Below are positions 6,641-15,146 of a DNA stretch of 44,397 nt, in pieces (position 1 is the stretch's first letter; each line of letters begins with the position of its first letter). Position numbers and translations under genes: made by a program. This DNA comes from Kitasatospora sp040298565 (lineage in GTDB: Bacteria; Actinomycetota; Actinomycetes; Streptomycetales; Streptomycetaceae), in contig NZ_JBEPAK010000020.1 of the NCBI RefSeq assembly GCF_040298565.1, positions 1-44,397 of the forward strand, given 5' to 3'. A model generated the notes under the pieces. That model was not told the origin of the DNA. It saw nothing but the letters and a program-made list of their open reading frames with translations, and searched no databases.

Positions 6641-7834
6641 TCAGCGCGCAGCCGGGGCGGTCGAGGAGCGCAGCACCAGGGAGGTGGCCAGCGGCGCGAC
6701 CGGCTCCACCCGCTCCCCGCGCAACAGCCCGGCCAGGGCGGCGGCACCCGCCCGGCCCAGTTCCTCGCCCGGCAGGTCCACGGTCGTCAACGGCGGCGCG
6801 AGCAGTCCGGAGACCGCGACGTTGTCCATGCCGACCACGGAGAGGTCGTCCGGCACCCGCAACCCCCGCTCGGCGGCGGCCTGGTAGACCCCGGAGGCGA
6901 CCACGTCGTCGTCGCAGATCACCGCGCGCGGACGGTCCTCCCGTTCCAGCAGCTGACCCGCGACGCTCCGCGCAGCGGCGTACCCCTCGTTCAGACTGAC
7001 CCCCAACTCGAGGACGTCCAGGCCGAGTTCGCGCACCGTCTGCTCGAAGGCCGCCTGCCGGACCCGGAAGGTGTACGCGGCGTGGGTGGAGCGCAGGTGG
7101 CCGATCCTGCGGTGGCCGAGGGCGGCCAGGTGCTCGACGGCCGCGCGCATGCCGCCCGCCACGTCGAGCTCGACGGTCGGCCGCGCCCGGTCGGTGCCGG
7201 GATCGGCATCCAGGAAGACGGCGGGGGTGTCGGCGGGCAGCTCGCCCAGCTGGCTGTCGTCCGGGGAGCAGATCAGCAGGCCGTCGAAGCGCCCGGCGGT
7301 GGCGGCCTCGGCGAGCGTGGCGCTGCCCCAGCCCGAGCTGACCACGACCGCCAGCCCGTGCCGGCCGGCCTCGTGGTGGACGCCCTCCAGCACCCGGCCG
7401 AAGAACGGTCCCTGGAGGTTGGGCACGGCCAGCATGATCATTCCGCTGCGGCCCAGCCGCAGCTGGCGCCCGGCCGCCTGCGGGCGGTAGCCGAGGCTGC
7501 GGGCTGCCTCCCGGACCCGCTGGCGGGTGGCCTCGGAGACCCGCCGCCCGGCCTCGGCGCCGGAGAAGACCAGCGAGACGGTCGCCTGCGAGACCCCGGC
7601 GAGCCGGGCCACGTCCCGCCCGGTGGGGCGGCGTACGGGAGCCGGCCACGTCCCGGCCCCGCTCCCGCCGGGCCGGTCACGGTCACCGGGCCGCTCGTCG
7701 TCAGCGGGCCGCTCGGCGGCGGCACGGGAACCGGCAGCACGGGAACCGGCGGCACGGGAACCGGCGGCACGGGAACCGGCGATGTCGGAATCGGCGACGT
7801 CGGAATCGGCGGAGCGGGGATCAGCGGGCGGCAC
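6641..7834 (-). CDS. LacI-family transcriptional regulator
   Basis: A 397-residue repressor. The first about 65 residues are an unusual Ala/Gly/Ser/Arg/Asp-rich tail made by a 15-bp DNA repeat (units of AAGSR). Then comes the LacI helix-turn-helix (TGRDVARLAGVSQATVSLVF, about residues 70-90), the hinge region, and a periplasmic-binding-protein-like sugar domain (IMLAVPNLQGPFFGRVLEGV; FDGLLICSPDD; GHRRIGHLRS; VICDDDVVASGVYQAA; LSVVGMDNVAVSGLLAPPLTTV). GTG 7834 is the longest start and lacks a clear ribosome-binding site, so the true N-terminus is uncertain. It is the only LacI regulator near the MFS gene, whose promoter carries a palindrome with a central CG, making that gene a likely target. 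Confidence 0.85.
   Translation of the reverse strand: MPPADPRSADSDVADSDIAGSRAAGSRAAGSRAAGSRAAAERPADDERPGDRDRPGGSGAGTWPAPVRRPTGRDVARLAGVSQATVSLVFSGAEAGRRVSEATRQRVREAARSLGYRPQAAGRQLRLGRSGMIMLAVPNLQGPFFGRVLEGVHHEAGRHGLAVVVSSGWGSATLAEAATAGRFDGLLICSPDDSQLGELPADTPAVFLDADPGTDRARPTVELDVAGGMRAAVEHLAALGHRRIGHLRSTHAAYTFRVRQAAFEQTVRELGLDVLELGVSLNEGYAAARSVAGQLLEREDRPRAVICDDDVVASGVYQAAAERGLRVPDDLSVVGMDNVAVSGLLAPPLTTVDLPGEELGRAGAAALAGLLRGERVEPVAPLATSLVLRSSTAPAAR
7722..7826. repeat. 15-bp tandem repeat at the 5' end of the LacI gene
   Basis: GCACGGGAACCGGC plus one base is repeated at 7722-7736, 7737-7751, 7752-7766 and 7767-7781. Degenerate 15-base units follow (7782-7796, 7797-7811, 7812-7826). Because the unit is a multiple of three, copy-number change would only lengthen or shorten the protein's N-terminal tail. 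Confidence 0.85.
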
Positions 7835-7861
7835 GGGCGGGCGGCGGCGCTGCGAGCCGGG

Positions 7862-8206
7862 TCAGTTCCGGCCTGCGGTGGCCGCGCGGGTCGCGTCGTC
7901 CACCGCGTCCTCGGCGGCGTTCTGCGCGGCGATCCGCTCGGCGGTGCGGCTGCGCAGCCCGGCGACCTTGGAGGAGATCTGCGAGGACATCTCGTCGCGC
8001 TGCTTGCTCAGCAGCACGTAGCTCAGCGGCGCGGAGGCGACCGCGGCCAGCAGGAACAGGAAGATCACTCCGGCCTCGCCGCTGACCGGGATGACCTGGA
8101 AGTGCCCGAGCAGCAGGGCCACCAGCAGGCAGCCCAGGAAGATGCTGACCCGCATGGAGGTGTAGCGGAGCGTGGCGTGCGACTTCTGCGGGCCGTTGCT
8201 GCTCAC
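7862..8206 (-). CDS. DUF4229 two-TM membrane protein
   Basis: A 114-residue membrane protein conserved in actinomycetes and annotated as DUF4229; function is unknown. It opens with a short polar head (SSNGPQKSHATLRYTSMR), has two membrane segments (VSIFLGCLLVALLLGHFQVI and AGVIFLFLLAAVASAPLSYVLL), then a charged cytoplasmic helix (SKQRDEMSSQISSKVAGLRSR). I start at GTG 8206 because AAGGAAG lies 7 bases upstream. The frame is open to 8365, but that extension is low-quality Ala/Arg/Gly sequence. It lies downstream of the acetyltransferase gene on the same strand. Confidence 0.8.
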   Translation of the reverse strand: MSSNGPQKSHATLRYTSMRVSIFLGCLLVALLLGHFQVIPVSGEAGVIFLFLLAAVASAPLSYVLLSKQRDEMSSQISSKVAGLRSRTAERIAAQNAAEDAVDDATRAATAGRN

Positions 8207-8321
8207 TGGGACACTTCCTTCTCGTTTCGGGCCGGCGGGTCCTCCAGTCAAGCATGCCTGACGGCGGGAGCGGGTCAGGGGTCCGCCGTACCCGGCTGCC
8301 GCGGCCGTCCGGCGGGCCGGA

Positions 8322-8849
8322 TCAGCGCAGGTCGAGCCACATGGTGATGTCGTCGCGGTCGTCACCGGGAGCGACCCGGATCGCGGCCGGCACCCGGCCG
8401 ACCTCGCGGTAGCCGCTGCGGGCGTAGAAGTGCTCCAGGCCCATGCCGCCGCGCGCCGTCAACCGCAGCGATTCCAGACCCCACTCCCGGGCGACCCGCT
8501 CGGCCTCGGCGAGCAGCCGGGCGCCCAGGCCGAGGCCCTGGTGGTCGGGGTGCACCATGACCCGCTTGAGCATCCGCCAGTGCGCCATCGGCTCGAACCG
8601 CATCGACGCGAAGACCAGCATCCCGACCAGCCGGCCGGTCGCGCTGTCGTGCGCGACCAGCAGCCGGTCGGGGCCGTCCGGGGCGATCCCGGCGAACTGG
8701 CGGTCGGCGGTGTCCCAGACCTCGTCCTCGGTGACCGGCGCCACGAAGCCGACCGCGCCGCCGGCGTTGGTCACGTCGGTCCACAGCCGGACGACGGCGG
8801 TGCGCAGATCGGGGTCGAGCTTCGGGTCCAGGGTGAAGGTGAGCGCCAT
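8322..8849 (-). CDS. GNAT-family N-acetyltransferase
   Basis: A 175-residue acetyl-CoA-dependent acetyltransferase. The core is clear: RLVGMLVFASM, then RVMVHPDHQGLGLGARLLAEAERVAREWG (motif A with the Q-x-x-G-x-G acetyl-CoA loop), then LRLTARGGMGLEHFYARSGYREVGRVP (motif B). The substrate is unknown. The start is ATG 8849 (MALTFTLDPKL); the upstream in-frame codons back to 8912 give no plausible protein. It is probably the first gene of a short unit with the DUF4229 gene. Confidence 0.85.
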   Translation of the reverse strand: MALTFTLDPKLDPDLRTAVVRLWTDVTNAGGAVGFVAPVTEDEVWDTADRQFAGIAPDGPDRLLVAHDSATGRLVGMLVFASMRFEPMAHWRMLKRVMVHPDHQGLGLGARLLAEAERVAREWGLESLRLTARGGMGLEHFYARSGYREVGRVPAAIRVAPGDDRDDITMWLDLR

Positions 8850-8984
8850 GATGCGGAGCCTAGACCTCCGATCGAACACACCGGCGAACAGCCCGCACGA
8901 CCGGACGGACACCGTTCACCGGACGGACACCGTTCACTGGACTGGTGCCCACGACCAGGCGCCCACCACCGGCAGGCCGCAGCC

Positions 8985-10406
8985 CTACGGCAGTGCGGCC
9001 ACCGCTCGCTCCGCCGGGCGTCCGGTGCGCAGCGCCAGGCAGAGCCCGACCGCGACCGCGCACAGCGCGCCGGCGCCGTACCAGGTGAGGTCGTAGTTCC
9101 CGAGCGCGTCGCGGGCCAGGCCGGCCAGCCCGGCGACGACGGCCGCGCCGATCTGGTGGGCGGCCAGCACCCAGCCGAAGACGATCGGGGCGTCCTCGCC
9201 GAAGTGGCGGCGGCACAGCGCGACGGTCGGCGGCACGGTGGCCACCCAGTCCAGGCCGTAGAAGACGACGAAGGCGGTGATGGGCGGCTCGAGCGAGCCG
9301 GCGAGCAGCTGCGGCAGCAGGAGCAGCGACATGCCGCGCAGCCCGTAGTAGACGGTGAGCAGGAGCCGGGAGTCGACCCGGTCGGTGAGCCAGCCGCTGA
9401 ACACGGTGCCGGCCACGTCGAACAGGCCGATGAGGGCGAGCAGGCCGGCGGCGGTGGTGACCGGCATGCCGTGGTCGTGCGCGGCCGGGATGAAGTGGGT
9501 GCCGACCAGGCCGACGGTGGTGGCGCCGCAGATCGCGAAGGAACCGGCCAGCAGCCAGAACTGCCGGGTGCGGGCGGCGTCGCGCAGGACCCGCAGCGAA
9601 CGGGCCAGGGCGCGGCCGCCGTTGGCGGGGGCGGGTGGCGCCTCGGTCGCGCCGTACGGGAACAGGCCGATGTCCGCGGGCCGTTCGCGCATCAGCAGCA
9701 GCACGGGCACGGCGACGGCGCAGGCGGCGAGCGAGACCACGACCACGGCGGCGCGCCAGCCGTGGTGCTCGACCAGCCAGGCGCCGACCGGCAGGAAGAC
9801 CAGGTTCCCCGCCGCTCCGGCGGCCGTCAGCACCCCGGTGACGAAGCCCTGACGGGCCTGGAACCAGCGGCCGGTGATGGTGGTGGCGAAGGCGCCGGCC
9901 ATCGAGCCGCTGCCGAGGCCGACCAGCACGCCCCAGCAGAGCACCAGTTGCCAGGGCTGGCGCATCAGCATGGTGAGTCCGGCGCCGACCGAGATGGTCA
10001 GCAGGGCGCAGACCACCACCAGGCGCACGCCGAACCGGTCCATCAGGGCGGCGGCGAAGGGCGCGGTGAGGCCGTAGAGGGTGAGGTTGACGGAGGTGGC
10101 GCTGGAGATCGTCCCGAGCGACCAGCCGAACTCGTTGTGCAGGGCGTCCATCATCAGGCTGGGCGTGGAGCGGAAGCCGGCCGAGCCGAGCAGGACGAGC
10201 AGGGCGACGCCGGCCACCACCCAGGCGTAGTGCACCCGGGGGCGCTTGGCGGGAACGGGCCGGTCGGCCAAGGGCTCGTCGGAAACAGGCCGGTCGGCCT
10301 CGGACCGGTCGGAAACGGCCCGATCGGCCTCGGCCCGGTCGGAAACGGCCCGGTCAGGACCGGGACGGTCAGGAGCAGTGGGGGCGGGGACGCTGCGTTC
10401 GGTCAC
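8985..10406 (-). CDS. MFS transporter with low-complexity N-terminal tail
   Basis: A 473-residue, twelve-span major facilitator. The membrane part begins near residue 58 (HYAWVVAGVALLVLLGSAGFRS) and contains FAAALMDRFGVRLVVV, GWRAAVVVVSLAACAVAVPVLLLMRERP, and a second bundle with FDVAGTVFSGWLTDRVDSRLLL. Its layout resembles the monocarboxylate/oxalate-type MFS group, but the substrate is unknown. The N-terminal tail is made of repeated D-R-A/P-V/E-x-D units, encoded by imperfect direct repeats at about 10255-10375. GTG 10406 is my start; no strong ribosome-binding site is visible. It is divergent from the GlxA/AraC regulator (10530), which may control it. Confidence 0.75.
   Translation of the reverse strand: MTERSVPAPTAPDRPGPDRAVSDRAEADRAVSDRSEADRPVSDEPLADRPVPAKRPRVHYAWVVAGVALLVLLGSAGFRSTPSLMMDALHNEFGWSLGTISSATSVNLTLYGLTAPFAAALMDRFGVRLVVVCALLTISVGAGLTMLMRQPWQLVLCWGVLVGLGSGSMAGAFATTITGRWFQARQGFVTGVLTAAGAAGNLVFLPVGAWLVEHHGWRAAVVVVSLAACAVAVPVLLLMRERPADIGLFPYGATEAPPAPANGGRALARSLRVLRDAARTRQFWLLAGSFAICGATTVGLVGTHFIPAAHDHGMPVTTAAGLLALIGLFDVAGTVFSGWLTDRVDSRLLLTVYYGLRGMSLLLLPQLLAGSLEPPITAFVVFYGLDWVATVPPTVALCRRHFGEDAPIVFGWVLAAHQIGAAVVAGLAGLARDALGNYDLTWYGAGALCAVAVGLCLALRTGRPAERAVAALP
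10255..10375. repeat. Imperfect direct repeats in the MFS 5' end
   Basis: Blocks reading CGGTCGGAAACGGCC and GGCCTCGG(A/C)CCGGTCGG recur with a period of about 30 bases. They encode the Asp/Arg-rich N-terminal tail. Confidence 0.6.
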
Positions 10407-10529
10407 GGGGACGAGTGTCCCGAGCGGCCGGCGCCCGGACGAGTGGCCTGAATGACAGCTTTCGCAAGGATCGGGCCACGACTCCGGCGTACCCTGGCCC
10501 GGAGCCACCCACCGCCGGAAGGACAGGAC

Positions 10530-11534
10530 ATGGCGCACTTGGTCGCGGTACTCGCGCTGGAGGGCGTGATCGCCTTCGAACTCGGCATCCCCGCCCGGAT
10601 CTTCGGCAGCGCGAGGGACGGCGACGGGCAGCCGCTCTACGAGGTGGCCACCTGCACGGTGGACGGCGGCCCGGTCGGCACCAGCACGGACTTCCGGATC
10701 GCCGTCGACCACGGCCCCGAACTGCTGGAGCGGGCCGACACCGTGGTGGTGCCGGCCTCCCGCGACACCTCCCCGAGCGTGGTCGACGCCGCCTTCACCC
10801 CCGAACTGGCCGCCGCGCTGCGCCGGATCCGGCCGGGCACCCGGCTGATGTCGATCTGCACCGGCTCCTTCCTGCTGGCCGCGGCCGGTCTGCTCGACGG
10901 CCGGCCGGCCACCACCCACTGGAGCTACACCGACCGCTTCGCCCGGATGTACCCGCAGGTGAAGTTGGATCCGGACGTGCTCTACACCGACGACGGCGAC
11001 GTCCTCACCTCCGGCGGAGTGGCCGCCGGGGTGGACCTCTGCCTGCACGTGGTGCGCCGCGACCACGGCAGCGCGGTGGCCAACGCGGTGGCCCGCAGCT
11101 GCCTGGTGCCGCCGTGGCGGGAGGGCGGCCAGAAGCAGTACGTCGAGGCCCCGAGCCCGGTGGAGACGGGCGTCCTCAGCACCACCGCCGTCCGCGCCTG
11201 GGCGCTGGAGCACCTGGACGAGCCGCTGTCGCTGCGCCAGCTCGCCGACCGGGCGGGCATGAGCGTACGGACCTTCACCCGGCGGTTCCGGGAGGAGACC
11301 GGCGCCAGCCCGGGCCAGTGGATCACCACCCAGCGCACCGAGCGGGCCCGCCAGCTGCTGGAGCGCACGGACCTGACGATCGACCAGGTGGCCCGGGAGT
11401 CCGGGTTCGGCACCGCCGCGTCGCTGCGGATGCAGCTGCGCGGCCGCCTGGACGTCGCGCCGAGCGCCTACCGGCGCACCTTCCGGACGGTGCCGGCCGG
11501 CGGCACCGGGCCGGCCGTGCGACGCGCTTCCTGA
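10530..11534 (+). CDS. GlxA-type AraC regulator (DJ-1/PfpI + HTH_18)
   Basis: A 334-residue regulator. Residues 1-180 form a DJ-1/PfpI-like domain (HLVAVLALEGVIAFELGIPARIF; the nucleophile-elbow-like SICTGSFLLAAAGLLDGRPATTHW). Residues about 210-320 are an AraC DNA-binding domain with both helix-turn-helices (LSLRQLADRAGMSVRTFTRRF and TIDQVARESGFGTAASLRMQ). Such proteins sense small metabolites or act without a ligand; the target is not known. ATG 10530 follows GGAAGGACAGGAC, a good ribosome-binding site. An open extension back to 10452 lacks one. It is transcribed away from the neighbouring MFS gene across about 120 bases, the classic layout for a regulator and its transporter. Confidence 0.85.
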   Translation: MAHLVAVLALEGVIAFELGIPARIFGSARDGDGQPLYEVATCTVDGGPVGTSTDFRIAVDHGPELLERADTVVVPASRDTSPSVVDAAFTPELAAALRRIRPGTRLMSICTGSFLLAAAGLLDGRPATTHWSYTDRFARMYPQVKLDPDVLYTDDGDVLTSGGVAAGVDLCLHVVRRDHGSAVANAVARSCLVPPWREGGQKQYVEAPSPVETGVLSTTAVRAWALEHLDEPLSLRQLADRAGMSVRTFTRRFREETGASPGQWITTQRTERARQLLERTDLTIDQVARESGFGTAASLRMQLRGRLDVAPSAYRRTFRTVPAGGTGPAVRRAS

Positions 11535-11923
11535 GTGACGCCGGGGAAAGGACGGACGGGTGGCCGGAAGTGAACGCTTCCCGGTCGCACCCGGACGGCA
11601 GCCGGCCGCGCGCACCCCCAGCGCGGCGCGGCGGGCCACCGTCCGATCGCGACGCGCGGGCCGCGAGCCCGCGCCGGGCCCTCCGCACTCGCCGAGGAAC
11701 GGCCCGCGACCGGCAGCCCACGGCCCCTTCTGCTGACGCGTTCCCCCTGGACAGCAGCACCGTGGCGGCGGACGGACTTCCCTCGGCGTCCCCTCGCAAC
11801 GGAGAGCCGCACCCAAGCGTGATCAGTCGGATACGTCACGTCAATGGGTAGTCCGAAATTCGGAATGGTTGCGTCACCTTTCGGCCGGTGATCAGCACCG
11901 GCCGACTACCGTGCCGAAAGCCG
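11535..11923. other. Intergenic stretch between convergent genes
   Basis: No gene is supported. It holds TCCGAA-A-TTCGGA, a 6-bp-arm inverted repeat (11852-11864), and the terminator at 11881-11905. The rest is plain GC-rich sequence. Confidence 0.5.
11881..11905 (-). terminator. Terminator of the RsbW-like kinase gene
   Basis: TCGGCCGGTG (11881-11890) pairs perfectly with CACCGGCCGA (11896-11905) around ATCAG, about 19 bases past the stop at 11924. Confidence 0.7.
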
Positions 11924-12397
11924 TTATTGCGCCAAAGCCGCCCAGTCCGCGCCCGCCAACGGGTCCGCCGGGCGCGCATCGGCACCGATCTCGCACCACA
12001 CCCGCTTGCCCGTACCGTCCGGGTGCCAGCCCCAGCGTTCGCAGAGCAACTCGACCAGTTCCAGACCCCGGCCGTTGGTGGCGTCCTCGTCCGCGCCCGC
12101 GTGCCGCGGGGCCGGGGCCGTCCGGCTCGCGTCGGCCACCTCCACCCGCAGCGGGCCGGCCGGACGGGGCTGCGCCGCGTCACCGGCCATCGGCAGGCAG
12201 AGCCGCAGCACGGCCGGACAGCCGGTGTGCACCACGGCGTTGGTCACCAGCTCCGAGACCACCAGCACCACCGTCTCGGCCATCGGCGCGTCCGGGTCCA
12301 CACCGTGGTTCAGCAGCCGCGAGCGCACCCACCGACGGGCCCGGCCGACCTCGGCGGGGTCCGCCTGCACCGCAAGCTGTACCTGAAGAACCTGCAC
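11924..12397 (-). CDS. RsbW/SpoIIAB-like ATP-binding protein
   Basis: A 157-residue GHKL-fold ATPase of the group that in streptomycetes includes anti-sigma kinases and many paralogues of unknown role. The N-box is ETVVLVVSELVTNAVVHT, the G1 box RVEVADAS carries the ATP-binding Asp, and the G2 region reads NGRGLELVELLCERWG, followed by KRVWCEI. I propose GTG 12397 (VQVLQVQLAV) because GGTGGTGGAG lies just upstream and the domain begins there. The frame is open to 12622, so a longer N-terminus is possible. No anti-anti-sigma partner is adjacent. The nearest sigma gene (13095) is on the other strand. Confidence 0.75.
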   Translation of the reverse strand: MQVLQVQLAVQADPAEVGRARRWVRSRLLNHGVDPDAPMAETVVLVVSELVTNAVVHTGCPAVLRLCLPMAGDAAQPRPAGPLRVEVADASRTAPAPRHAGADEDATNGRGLELVELLCERWGWHPDGTGKRVWCEIGADARPADPLAGADWAALAQ

Positions 12398-13094
12398 CGC
12401 TCCACCACCCGCACTCGCAGTTCGGCCGTCGTCCCGATCGGGCCGGGTCGGGCCCGGATCGACCGGCCGACGGCCCTCGCACATCGCCCGTTGCCACCCG
12501 GGCCCGGCCGGGTGCTCGCCGACCCGTCCGCCCGGCGCCCACTCGTCCGCGCCAACTCGCCGGCCGCGCAGCGGCGCGACACGAATACGCCTCAGGATGG
12601 GTGGGCGGACGGACGGCAGCAAGGGCTTCGGGCATATTCCGGCGATCGGGGGACGGGGCAGTGCATACTGTCCCGTTCATTCTCGCGAGCCTCGCACCGG
12701 CGCTCGCCCGGCCCGGTCCGACCGGCCGTCACCCGGGGCGCCTCCGCCGGTCCGCCGCGGACACGCCCTGGCGGGAACCTACCGCCGGACGACCCCCGCG
12801 CCCGGCCCGCCACTCGCGAACCACCCGTACGACATATGTCCAGCGGGCCTCGAACAGCCCCACCGCCGGACGCCCTTCGCCGGATGCCCCGCCTCCGGAT
12901 GACCGGCCACCGGGCGCCCCGCCTCCGACACCCGCCTCCGGGCGCCCCGCCGGACGCTCCGGCCGTCCGCCCGCGTTCCGGGGCGGACCATCCGCAAGGC
13001 GGGGTTCCGTTCTTGCCGGATTCCCTCCCGCCGGCGACCGGCCGCGGGATACCGTTGGGTAACGCCAGCGGACCGGTCGGAAGGGTGGTTCCCG
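12398..13094. other. GC-rich region between kinase and sigma-factor genes
   Basis: No convincing gene is present. The frames on both strands are Pro/Arg/Gly-rich with imperfect repeats (for example GGCGCCCCGCCTCCG-like blocks at 12900-12960). A perfect palindrome GACATATGTC stands out at 12831-12840 as an AT-rich island and could be an operator. The sigma-gene promoter lies at the right end. Part of 12398-12622 may belong to the kinase if it starts upstream. Confidence 0.5.
13050..13055 (+). promoter_or_regulatory. Possible -10 box of the sigma-factor gene
   Basis: TACCGT fits TAnnnT and lies 40 bases before the start codon. No good -35 is visible at normal spacing, so this call is weak. Confidence 0.3.
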
Positions 13095-13820
13095 ATGGCC
13101 ACCCAGGACCGGAACCCGCGCTGGGACGAACAGTTGCGGTGGCGCCTCGCCCGCGGTGAGGAGACCGCCCTCGGCGAACTCTACGACCAGCTCGCGCCGA
13201 TGGTGCACGGCCTGGCCGGCCGGATACTCGCCGACCAGGGGTCCGCGGCCCAGCTCACCCGCGAGGTGTTCGCCCACGTCTGGGAACACCCCGAGGACTT
13301 CGACCCGGCCCAGGGTTCGTTGCGCTCCTGGCTCGGCGCGCTCACCCACCGCCGCGCGGTCGAACGGCTGCGGGCCCGGCGGGCCGCCGAGTGGACCAGG
13401 GGCGGCGGCGCCGGCGCGAGCGAGGAGGAGATCCGCGCCGTTGCCACCGCCGCGCGCGTGCAGTACGTGGTCGACTCCTTGCCCGGGCCCCTGCGTGAGA
13501 CCATCGCGGTGACGTACTACGACGGCCGCACCTACCAGGAGACGGCCCGACTGCTGGGCATCAGCGAACAGGCCGCCAAGCAGCGGATGCGGCTCGGGCT
13601 GGAACTGCTGGCCACCGAACTGGCCGACGAAGCGGCTGACGAAGCGGCTGACGGACCGACCGGCGAGGCGGCTGACGGACCGACCGACGGGCCGACCGAC
13701 GGAACCCCCGACCGGCGCGCCGGTCAGGACCGCAGCGAGGACCACGGCAAGGACGGCAGCGAGGACCGCGGCAAGGACGGCGGCAAGGACCGCGGCAGGA
13801 ACGAGGACGGGAACGGGTGA
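13095..13820 (+). CDS. ECF RNA polymerase sigma factor
   Basis: A 241-residue group 4 sigma factor. Region 2 (about residues 25-100) includes ELYDQLAPMVHGLAGRILA, LTREVFAHVWEHPEDFDP and SLRSWLGALTHRRAVERLRAR. Region 4 (about 125-180) is YVVDSLPGPLRETIAVTYYD-GRTYQETARLLGISEQAAKQRM, with a clear helix-turn-helix. After residue 185 comes a disordered Asp/Gly/Lys/Arg/Pro-rich tail, built from short DNA repeats and not part of the fold. Start at ATG 13095 after GGAAGGG. The stop overlaps the start of the next gene by 4 bases (GTGA), so it is made in step with its presumed anti-sigma partner. Confidence 0.9.
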   Translation: MATQDRNPRWDEQLRWRLARGEETALGELYDQLAPMVHGLAGRILADQGSAAQLTREVFAHVWEHPEDFDPAQGSLRSWLGALTHRRAVERLRARRAAEWTRGGGAGASEEEIRAVATAARVQYVVDSLPGPLRETIAVTYYDGRTYQETARLLGISEQAAKQRMRLGLELLATELADEAADEAADGPTGEAADGPTDGPTDGTPDRRAGQDRSEDHGKDGSEDRGKDGGKDRGRNEDGNG

Positions 13821-15112
13821 ACACCTCCGAGGAGCACCACGACGCGCTGCGCTCGCTGCTCGGCGCCTGGTCCCTCGGCGCCTGCCCGCCGCACGAGGCC
13901 GCCGAGTTGGAGCAGCACCTGTCCCGCTGCCCGGAGTGCGCCACCGAGGCGGCCCGACTGCGCGAGGCGGCCGGCTGGCTCTCCCTCGACGAACCGCTGG
14001 ACCAGCCCGGCACCCTGCGTCAGCAGGTGCTGGACTGGTGCCTGGCCCGTCGCCCGGCCGAACTGCCCGTCCCCGCCTGGGGAATGCCGTACACGGCGGA
14101 GACCGCCAAGCTCGACGCGCTGCTGCGCGACCTCGGCCCGGAGGAGTGGCAGGAGGTGGCCGAACTCCCGTGGCACGGCGGCACCGAGCGGCTGCGCCCG
14201 GCGGAGGTGCTGGGACGGCTGACCGCCGTGGACGGCGTGCTGGCGCTCGCCCTCGGCCTGCCCGACCCGCTGTCCACCGGTATCGGCACCCCCACCGCGG
14301 ACGCCGCCGCGACCGCCACCGGCGCCTCCCCCGCCGGGCCGCCCACCATCCGCTCCGCCGGGCCGCCCACCACCCGCTCCGCCGGGTCGCGCCCGCCGGT
14401 CGCGCGGCGGGTGCCGCCGCAGGAGCCGGTCGCTCCGGCGCCGCGGGTCCCGCCGCAGGGCGGCCCGTACACCGCGATCACCGCGCGCACCGCCCGGCTG
14501 CTCGCCGACCAGGCCGGCCTGCCCCCGCAGTCGGTGCGCTCCAGGTGGCGGCGGCAGACCCACGACCTGGTGCGCGGCGCCGCGCTCGCCCCGCAGGGCG
14601 GGGCCCCGGTCGACCTCGGCTTCGCGGTGCTGCCGCTGCGGGACGCCTTCGTGGACCGCGCGCTGGAGTGCTACGTGCACGGCGAGGACGTGGCCCGCGC
14701 GGTGGCCTATCCGTACGGGCCGCCGGCTCCGCAGCACCTGCGGCAGATGGTGGAGCTGGTGGTCCGGCTGCTGCCCCGGGCGCTGGCCGGGCTGCGCGCG
14801 GCCCGCCCCGAGCACGCCGGGGCGCCGGTGGCCTCGGTCGGCGGCCCGCCGATCGGCGCCGCCGCGGGCGGCCGACGGCTGCGGCTGGTGGTGGACGGCC
14901 CGGCGGCGGGTGAGTGGCTGGTGCCGCTGGACGCCGAGGAGACCGGTCCGGCGAGCGGGGAGCCGGTGGCCTCGATGGTCCTGGACGGCCTGGAGCTGTG
15001 CCAGTTGGCCGCCGCGCACCGCGACCCGGACCGGCTGCCGGTCGGCGAGCACGGCGACCGGGCCGCGGTGCGCGAGGTGCTGCACGCGCTGCCGCTGCTG
15101 TCGCGACGGTGA
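13817..15112 (+). CDS. Zinc-finger anti-sigma factor with MDMPI-like domain
   Basis: A 431-residue soluble protein. Residues about 7-45 form an anti-sigma zinc finger with His34-x3-Cys38-x2-Cys41 (HLSRCPEC), the signature of ZAS-type anti-sigma factors. A DinB/maleylpyruvate-isomerase-like segment follows from about residue 90 (YTAETAKLDALLRDLGPEEW, WHGGTERLRPAEVLGRLTAVDGVLA), then a Pro/Thr-rich linker and a C-terminal domain with further MDMPI-like features (LRLVVDGPAAGEW). Most anti-sigma factors have a membrane span; this one has none. Such fusions may sense thiol state, since MDMPI enzymes use mycothiol. GTG 13817 overlaps the sigma gene, implying coupling and a physical partnership. Confidence 0.75.
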   Translation: MNTSEEHHDALRSLLGAWSLGACPPHEAAELEQHLSRCPECATEAARLREAAGWLSLDEPLDQPGTLRQQVLDWCLARRPAELPVPAWGMPYTAETAKLDALLRDLGPEEWQEVAELPWHGGTERLRPAEVLGRLTAVDGVLALALGLPDPLSTGIGTPTADAAATATGASPAGPPTIRSAGPPTTRSAGSRPPVARRVPPQEPVAPAPRVPPQGGPYTAITARTARLLADQAGLPPQSVRSRWRRQTHDLVRGAALAPQGGAPVDLGFAVLPLRDAFVDRALECYVHGEDVARAVAYPYGPPAPQHLRQMVELVVRLLPRALAGLRAARPEHAGAPVASVGGPPIGAAAGGRRLRLVVDGPAAGEWLVPLDAEETGPASGEPVASMVLDGLELCQLAAAHRDPDRLPVGEHGDRAAVREVLHALPLLSRR

Positions 15113-15146
15113 AGCGGCAGCTCCTGTCCCGACGGTGAAGCGGCAG
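15104..15146. repeat. 26-bp duplication spanning the anti-sigma stop codon
   Basis: CGACGGTGAAGCGGCAG occurs at 15104-15120, containing the TGA stop, and again at 15130-15146. Confidence 0.7.

Noticed and set aside
10407..11816. Upstream extension of the MFS frame (to 11816)
   Set aside because: It covers the GlxA/AraC gene in antisense. The membrane protein and its tail begin at 10406.
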